Source of the DNA: Neonectria sp. B-13
Lineage: Eukaryota > Ascomycota > Sordariomycetes > Hypocreales > Nectriaceae
Direction of reading: 5' to 3'
NCBI GenBank assembly: GCA_002682825.1
Contig: NOKP01000004.1
Coordinates: 2,291,607-2,355,606 of the forward strand
DNA length: 64,000 nucleotides
Part shown: piece after piece, positions 58,400 to 64,000 of the stretch
Layout of the letters: each line of letters begins with the position of its first letter
Position numbering within the stretch: position 1 is the first letter of the stretch
Made by a program: the position numbers and the translations under genes
Notes under the pieces: model-generated
The model's input: the letters and a program-made list of their open reading frames with translations, nothing else
The model's database searches: none
What the model was told of the DNA's origin: nothing

Positions 58400-59656
58400 A
58401 TGGGTTTTCCGGATGAGCCTTCCGCCCACCTGCTGGGCGCAAATGGTCAGTTCACTCACGCTCTCACTCCTCACTCAACCTCGTCTCGTCATCATCACCA
58501 CCTACATCGTCAAGCTTCACTCACCGCCCCAGCTTCCGGTGTGGCGCTTCTCGCTTCGCAGTCCATCATCCTTAACCATGTTTCCTCATCCCCCCTCTTC
58601 TCGCACCTCTGCTGACCCCCGGATGAATCCATAGGCCCGGTCCACGCCGTTGCATATTCAGCCTCGCCGGGCACGTATATTCTCACCGGCTCCGCGGACC
58701 GATCCATCCGCCTCTACAACCCCTTTCCCAGCACCGCTGTCCCCGGCGAAAACCCTAACCACCAGCCCGCCGTGCCCCAGGGCCGTCTCATCCAGACCTA
58801 TGCCGCTCACGGCTACGAGGTCCTGAGCCTCGCCGTCGCCGCCGACAACCAGCGCTTCGTCTCCAGTGGCGGCGACCGTACCGTGTTCCTGTGGGATGTC
58901 GCTACCGCTGCCACCACCCGCCGCTTCGGCGGCAACGCCCAGAGCCACTCGGCCCGCGTGAACTGCGTCAGCTTCGCCGGCGACGGCGACTCGCTTGTCG
59001 TGAGTGGCGGCTTTGACACTACTGTTCGCATCTGGGACACCAAGAGCACCAGCTACAGGCCCATCCAGGTCCTGACCGACGCACGAGACGCCGTCACCTC
59101 CCTCGCCATCCGCGGACCGGAAGTCATCGCAGGGAGCGTCGACGGCCGCGTCCGCACCTACGACGTCCGCATGGGCCGCTGCACGACCGACGTCATCGGC
59201 GCGAGCGTTACGAGCGTGAACCTCACGCGCGACGGCCGCGCGATGCTCGTCGGCAGCCTCGATAACAAGCTGCGGCTGATGGACCGCGATGACGGCGCTT
59301 GCCTGCGCGCGTATTCGCACCCTGAGTGGAGGAACGAGGGGCTGCGCCTGCAGACGCTCCTGGGAGGAAAGGAAAAGTACGTCGTCGCCGGCGATGAAAT
59401 GACTGGTGAACCCGAGCCCAACGGACAGGGCAGGATCTGGGCGTGGGATTTGTTGACGGGCAGGTTGGCAGCCAAAGTGACGGTTCCGTGGGGACCACAG
59501 GGCTTTGAGCCTAAGAAGAAAGCCGTGGGGAGAGACGGCAAAGAAAAAGCGAGAAACAACGTCATCAGCTGTATGGCGTGGAGGGAAAATGGCTGGGGCG
59601 ACCAGTTCTGCGTCGGTGGGACGTCTGGTGTGGTAACAGTATTCGGAGCGTTATAG
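58400..59656 (+). CDS. WD40 protein, WDR83/MORG1 type
   Basis: Two exons, 58400-58445 and 58635-59656, with a 189-bp intron (donor GTCAGT, phase 1), give 355 residues. The join restores HLLGANGPVHAVAYSASPG, the start of the first WD repeat, which supports the short first exon. Successive blades show ILTGSADRSIRLYN, FVSSGGDRTVFLWD, VVSGGFDTTVRIWD, VIAGSVDGRVRTYD and LVGSLDNKLRLMD, then two more diverged blades, a seven-blade propeller. The animal relative WDR83/MORG1 is a scaffold for MAP kinase modules and associates with the spliceosome; which role applies here is not deducible. Convergent with the GT15 gene. Confidence 0.93.
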
Positions 59657-60028
59657 ATGTCTGGATATATTCTCGACTACAGGCACATCTTCCCTTGTCT
59701 ACTCAAAGGACCGCCCTTGTCCGTTGTCTATGCTTATGAATATCATTCATCACACGCGTTTCCAGCCTGCGCGGCCAGGAAACATATAAATATATATACA
59801 TCATAATCCACACAACGTGTAATTTGCTCCGCAAGCGCCGAAAAACAACAGGTCCCTTCCCAGACCTAGAACGCTTCCATGGTTCGTTTCCTGGTATATC
59901 CACATTGTCTTTAATACATGAATACATGGCCACACCTAGCCCCGCGATCTTAGGGATATGATGGCTTGGGCTGGGGAGTGGCGTTTGAGCAACTTGACTC
60001 TTCACGCAGAGTACGCCAGGGGGAGCTA
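59657..60028. other. Convergent 3' flank, no gene seen
   Basis: 372 bases between the stops of the WD40 gene and the GT15 gene. The AT-rich ATATAAATATATATACAT stretch (59784-59801) is a likely 3'-processing region for either transcript. Confidence 0.6.
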
Positions 60029-61408
60029 TTAGCCCATGCCGGCATACTGGAACCAGTTCGGGCGGCAATCTTCGTGGTGAAGGAAGGCTTCGCCGTCGGT
60101 GAGGCGTCCGGTGACGCAGCCTCTGCACTTGGGCGAGTTGGGGCAGTTGAAGAAGGGGATGTGCTGGTAGCCGATGTCACGGAACCTGGAGGTATTGCGG
60201 TTAGTGCTGGTCTGGCCAAACATGGGAAACATCATGGGTTACGAACCAGTGGATCTTGCTCGAGTCTTCGAATAGGCCCAATGCAATGCTGTGAACGGGC
60301 GCGTCTCCCCATCGCTCGTAGAAGAAGCCACCCGCGCGGTCGAGGTGGTTGAAGTAGTCTTCGTAAGGCTTGCTGCGCCAGAACTCCATGTCGCCGACCT
60401 CGAAGTTGCTCCAGAAGTGGCAGGTAGAAAAGCCATGGGCTGCCTTGTTGTGTTCAGGCCTTCGGGTGTCATCCGTCACCCAGTCACGGGCGTTTTTGTC
60501 GTGGAGGTAGTCCGGGTGCTCGGCGAGGAACTTGACCGTCTCGGGCCACAGCGAGGGCAGCGTCTTGGGGTCGTCGTAGAGGTTGATGGTGAAGCCGTAC
60601 GTCTTGTTGTTGTCGTGCATGTAGCGGAAGACGTCGTAGTCGACGTCGCAGAAGAAGTGGACGTTGGGCTCTACGCGCCAGTAGTAGCGGGTGTCCTTGA
60701 GGGCCGGGTGCTTGTAGAAGAGGCCACTGTTCCAGCGGCACATCTTGTGATAGGAGATCATGTCGGCGTACTGCACGCCGCTCTTTCCTAGGATCTTGGT
60801 TGACTCCTGGTAGAGCTGGTCATCGATCCACGAGGGCGTATTCCAATGCTCGTCAGGGATCAATTCTTCATAAAAGAGTTAGCGAAGCCCGGGGGCAGGA
60901 TATGGGGAATGGGGCCGTCGTGGGCATACCATAGGTACACTTGGCCTTGGTGGCCGCGCGTGTCTTCCGCTTGAACTCCTCGGTGAAGGGCTTATCGTTG
61001 AAGAAGGTCCAAGGATAGTTGAACTTGTTATTCCAGGTCTTCTCGAGGTCCCGCATCGACATGACCATGGCGTCGACCTCCTCATTCCTGACGAGGGCCA
61101 GCAGGGTGGCATCGATGCGGTCGGGCTTCTCGGCATCGGGGGCATAGTTTGCGTTTGTGCGGACCAATGTCCCTTCTGGTTCTCCGGTTGCTGCGGAACA
61201 GCGGCGTTAGTTGCGAGGATCGGGACAATTGAGGTCGGAGGAAACGGGACGGCGACTCACGATCTAGATTGGGATCCCGCTCGAAGTTGGCATAGCGGTC
61301 GGCAGGCCCGCGGATAGACCACGACGGCGAGAAGATCTGAAACAGGAAAAAGCACCAGAGCACCACGGCCGAGAAGATCAGCGCCCGGACCGGCCGCGCG
61401 ACAGTCAT
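60029..61408 (-). CDS. GT15 alpha-1,2-mannosyltransferase (KRE2/KTR family)
   Basis: Golgi type II membrane enzyme that transfers mannose from GDP-mannose to N- or O-glycans of secreted and wall proteins. Four exons, 61408-61261, 61190-60930, 60865-60247 and 60185-60029 (introns 70, 64 and 61 bp; donors GTGAGT, GTATGC, GTTCGT), give 394 residues, normal for the family. A single signal anchor is at residues 7-26 (VRALIFSAVVLWCFFLFQIF). The catalytic domain shows family hallmarks: YHKMCRWNSGLFY, YWRVEPNVHFFCDVDYDVF (from residue 198), the GFTINLYDDPKT segment, and CHFWSNFEVGDMEFW (residues 285-299) with the proposed catalytic Glu at 292. The last splice restores HWFRDIGYQHIPF. Which KTR paralogue it is cannot be said. 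Divergent from the gamma-tubulin complex gene. Confidence 0.95.
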
Positions 61409-61797
61409 GGCTTGACGGGGAGTTGTGAGAATGGGCTTCGGATATAGATGCAGACAGGTCCAACCAGACAGCGATAGCGAGCGTGTCAGGCGTCCATGGA
61501 ACGAGATGCGGCAAAGGCAGCGGAGCAATGGCAAGGAGTGCAAATGTGCGTCAATAAAATGGCTTGGGCCTTTTCGATTGCGTCCTTATCGCAGGGACGA
61601 CGCTGAAAGATGCTGATGAAAGGGGTTGATTATTGAAGCTGATGTCAGGGCCCGTGGACCAATCAGAGGGCGCCAGGACTAATTTATCAGGTGGAGCTCG
61701 CTATGACGCGACAGACGCGCCGCTTGCTCCCCCGCTATCACCACTGACCTCCCTCAGACATCACCTATGACGACGATGGACAATCCATGATACAAAC
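61409..61797. promoter_or_regulatory. Divergent promoter with CCAAT box
   Basis: 389 bases separate the GT15 and gamma-tubulin-complex start codons. A CCAAT box in good context (GGACCAATCAG; core 61659-61663) lies 135 bases before the GCP5-type ATG and about 250 before the GT15 ATG. It is a plausible site for the CCAAT-binding complex, which works in both orientations. Confidence 0.5.
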
Positions 61798-64000
61798 ATG
61801 GCTTTTGCTGCCAGGTCGAGCGCTCTCGCCGGAGAACTTGTCGAGGCCGTGACTCTTATATCCGCTCAGGTCCGCAACAGCGACCCATTTCAAGACTGCT
61901 AAAAGTACCTACTAACACACAACGGCCTCCAGACAAACCCCCACAAGTTCAACGCCCATCGCGACGCCGCTCTGCGCAGCTTAAAGTCCCACCCATACCT
62001 CCGCACAAACCAATTCGACGTCGAAAACAACCTGGTCGGCTTGGAAGAGCGATTCCGTGTCAACCTTCGAGATGAGCTCGCAGACGCCCTGCATGAACGA
62101 CGGGTTCTCCTCCAGCAGACGCCTGAAAAATGGCACCCCGAGATCTTGTTCTTCCTCCTGGAGCTCTCAGACCAACCCACCTACAACTCGAGGCTTAGCG
62201 ACCTGGACTCGCTGAAGAAGGAACCAGATGACGACACAGAGGAGCAACTGCGCTGGGAAGACATCGCCCGAGAGGATGGCTGGGGTCAGGACGCTGCTAT
62301 CTGGAAAACCATCAAGTACAGCGACAGCTCGGATGAGGATGAATACGAAGAAGAGTCGGGAAGCGAGACCGGTGCTAGCACTGCGTCCTCTGAGGCACCC
62401 GCTGGCGGCAGGACGGCAGAGGACCTGATCATCCACCCCGAGGATATCCCCCAGCTCAACCTCATTCGAAAGGCCCAAGAATGGCGCACTGGAAACCCCC
62501 CTATGGATTCTTCAGGCCACGCGCGCAAGGTGCCTGTCACAGAGTTTCACATTGCTCGAGAGGTCATGTTCATGCTCCAGGGGCTGGACACGACGCTCTT
62601 TGCATCAGATGGATCCGCCGACCCAGCCTTCCAGATGACGCACCTAACATGGGACACTCACAAAGCCCTCATTGGATATTTCTCAGAAGCGGGACGCCGA
62701 CTGTCGGTTCTGCGCAAATTCGTTGCTCAGCAGCATCGTGTTTCGCATCTACAGGCATTTCATGACAACGTTGCTTCCCGGCTTCAGGATTTCGACAAAA
62801 TGGTTACCACGATTCAGGCACCGCTGGTCGCGCCTAAAACCGATGTCGTGGTCAGCCTGCTGAGAATTAAGGCGGGTGTAGCCCCTGGCCTTGAGCCGCT
62901 CTATACTCTCTCGCGAATCGTCGCTCAGGTACAGGATGTGTCGAACTCCGGCGCCTTTGGCTATCTCGAGTCGCTATTTGAAGAGGCCAACCTAGCGCAG
63001 CTTGCTGGCAAGCTTGCCATTTACGAGTTTCTTGCTCGAATCTTTGTCGAGTGCTTCAACGTCTATCTACGCCCGGTCCGTTTATGGATGGACGAAGGCA
63101 AGTTGCTACCGGGAGACAAGATCTTTTTTATTTCAGAGTCTCCAACTCAAGTCCCTCTCAGTAAGATCTGGAGCGGCCAATATCGACTTCGTCGTACTGC
63201 TAGTGGGAAGCTACACGCGCCAAGGTTTCTACAACCGGCTGCAAGCAAGATCTTCAATACCGGGAAGAACATCGTGGTATTGAAGAAGTTGGGTCGATTT
63301 GGATCTGCGAGCTCTAAATGGAGTGTTAAGGAGCCTCCGCTGGACTACGAAACCATTTGTCCTGCTGGGGTTGAGCTAGTCCCTTTCCATGATCTATTTG
63401 ATGCTGCGTTTGACCGATGGATCCAAAGCAAATATAACACAACCTCCACAACGCTCAGGAATGCGTTGTTCGAAAACTGTGGGCTCTGGTCTGCACTAGA
63501 TGCCATGGAGCGTCTCTATTTCATGTCGGACGGCTCTGCGACCGAGTTCTTCTCTAGCAACCTGTTTGGCAAGCTGGATGCCTTAATCCCTAGTTGGCAC
63601 AACCGGTATGGGCTAACTAGCACTGCTCAAGAGGCTTTCGCATCACATGTTGAATCAACACGATTAACTGTCGTAGTCAGCCCTGAAGGCCTGAGAGTAC
63701 CAGTTCTGGCGGCTCGGGACTCTGTTAGGGCTGCAGTACCGACTGTCATGGTCAACTACCGTCTATCCTGGCCAGTTCAAATGATCTTATCCGAGGACAG
63801 CATCTCTCAGTACCAATCCATCTTCACATTGCTGTTACAAATACGAAGGGCTGTCTATATGCTCCAGAAACAAAAGATTCTCGAAGGCTACTGGACTGAT
63901 GATGATAACTGGGGCGAAAGAGCTCTCTATTATTCAATACGGAACAAGCTGCTGTGGTTCTCTACGACGCTCCAGACGTACCTTGCGACACTAGTACTCG
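61798..64000 (+). CDS. Gamma-tubulin complex component, GCP5 type (3' partial)
   Basis: Spindle-pole-body/MTOC protein that helps assemble the gamma-tubulin ring complex for microtubule nucleation. Exon 1 is 61798-61869 (24 codons). A 63-bp intron with donor GTCCGC and branch sequence CTAAC follows, then exon 2 opens at 61933 and remains open for 689 codons to the window edge without a stop, so the gene is truncated by the window. The protein has an N-terminal helical region, an acidic Ser-rich loop (about residue 160), and GIP1-like segments such as FHIAREVMFMLQGLD and WDTHKALIGYFSEAGRRLSV. Near the edge comes the start of the GRIP2-like part (LSWPVQMILSEDSISQYQSI, then LLLQIRRAVYML), characteristic of Spc97/Spc98-family proteins. 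Assignment to GCP5 rather than GCP4 or GCP6 rests on the N-terminal part and is less sure than the family. Confidence 0.9.

Noticed and set aside
58658..59320. 220-codon minus-strand frame
   Set aside because: Antisense to the WD40 gene, Ala/Val/Gly-rich shadow.

Overview
The window is nuclear DNA of a filamentous ascomycete, most likely a Sordariomycete. It has compact GT-AG introns of about 50-220 bp, CT-rich leaders, GC-rich third codon positions and long low-complexity intergenic DNA. It also carries typical Pezizomycotina families: EF-hand aspartate/glutamate carrier, Gal4-type factors, GT15 mannosyltransferase and a Met12-type MTHFR. A 100-base run of N (14092-14191) marks a scaffold join. 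I see no bacterial, organellar or viral genome segment and no secondary-metabolite cluster.

Layout. 1.1-3.1 kb (minus): nuclear Zn2Cys6 protein with the cluster at its C-terminus. 3.1-10.1 kb: about 7 kb without a convincing gene, ending in the CT-rich leader of mitotic cyclin B (10.08-12.25, plus). 12.3-17.6 kb: intergenic, with the gap. 17.6-19.8 (plus): mitochondrial aspartate/glutamate carrier. 20.9-21.5 (minus): small F-box/2EXR-like protein. 25.3-26.3 (plus): cystinosin-type PQ-loop transporter, convergent with mitochondrial leucyl-tRNA synthetase (27.5-30.5, minus). That gene is divergent from a Met12-type MTHFR (31.2-33.2, plus), which converges on a SANT/Myb-like hypothetical gene (33.9-35.2, minus). 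37.4-38.4 (minus): a second PQ-loop membrane protein.

38.4-53.6 kb is a gene desert of about 15 kb. It holds one tRNA-Arg(TCT), decayed Ty1/copia-like coding remnants on the minus strand, and at least two frameshifted stretches that look like dead genes. 53.6-56.5 (plus): Zn2Cys6 factor with a fungal-specific transcription factor domain. 58.4-59.7 (plus): WDR83/MORG1-type WD40 protein, convergent with a GT15 mannosyltransferase (60.0-61.4, minus). The latter is divergent from a GCP5-type gamma-tubulin complex gene (61.8 to the window end, plus), whose 3' part lies outside.

The genes are housekeeping: cell cycle and spindle (cyclin B, GCP5), mitochondria (carrier, LeuRS), one-carbon metabolism (MTHFR), vacuole and Golgi (cystinosin, PQ-loop protein, GT15) and transcription. 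They do not form one pathway. The most unusual signals are a family of short intergenic palindromes (GTACTTCGTAC, GGTACGTACC, CTACGTACGTAG), the decayed elements of the desert, a mirror-ordered GATGC/GATGT array, a recurrent G|GTTCG donor site, and canonical Ca2+ loops at unexpected EF-hands of the carrier. I did not find a clearly new biological system.
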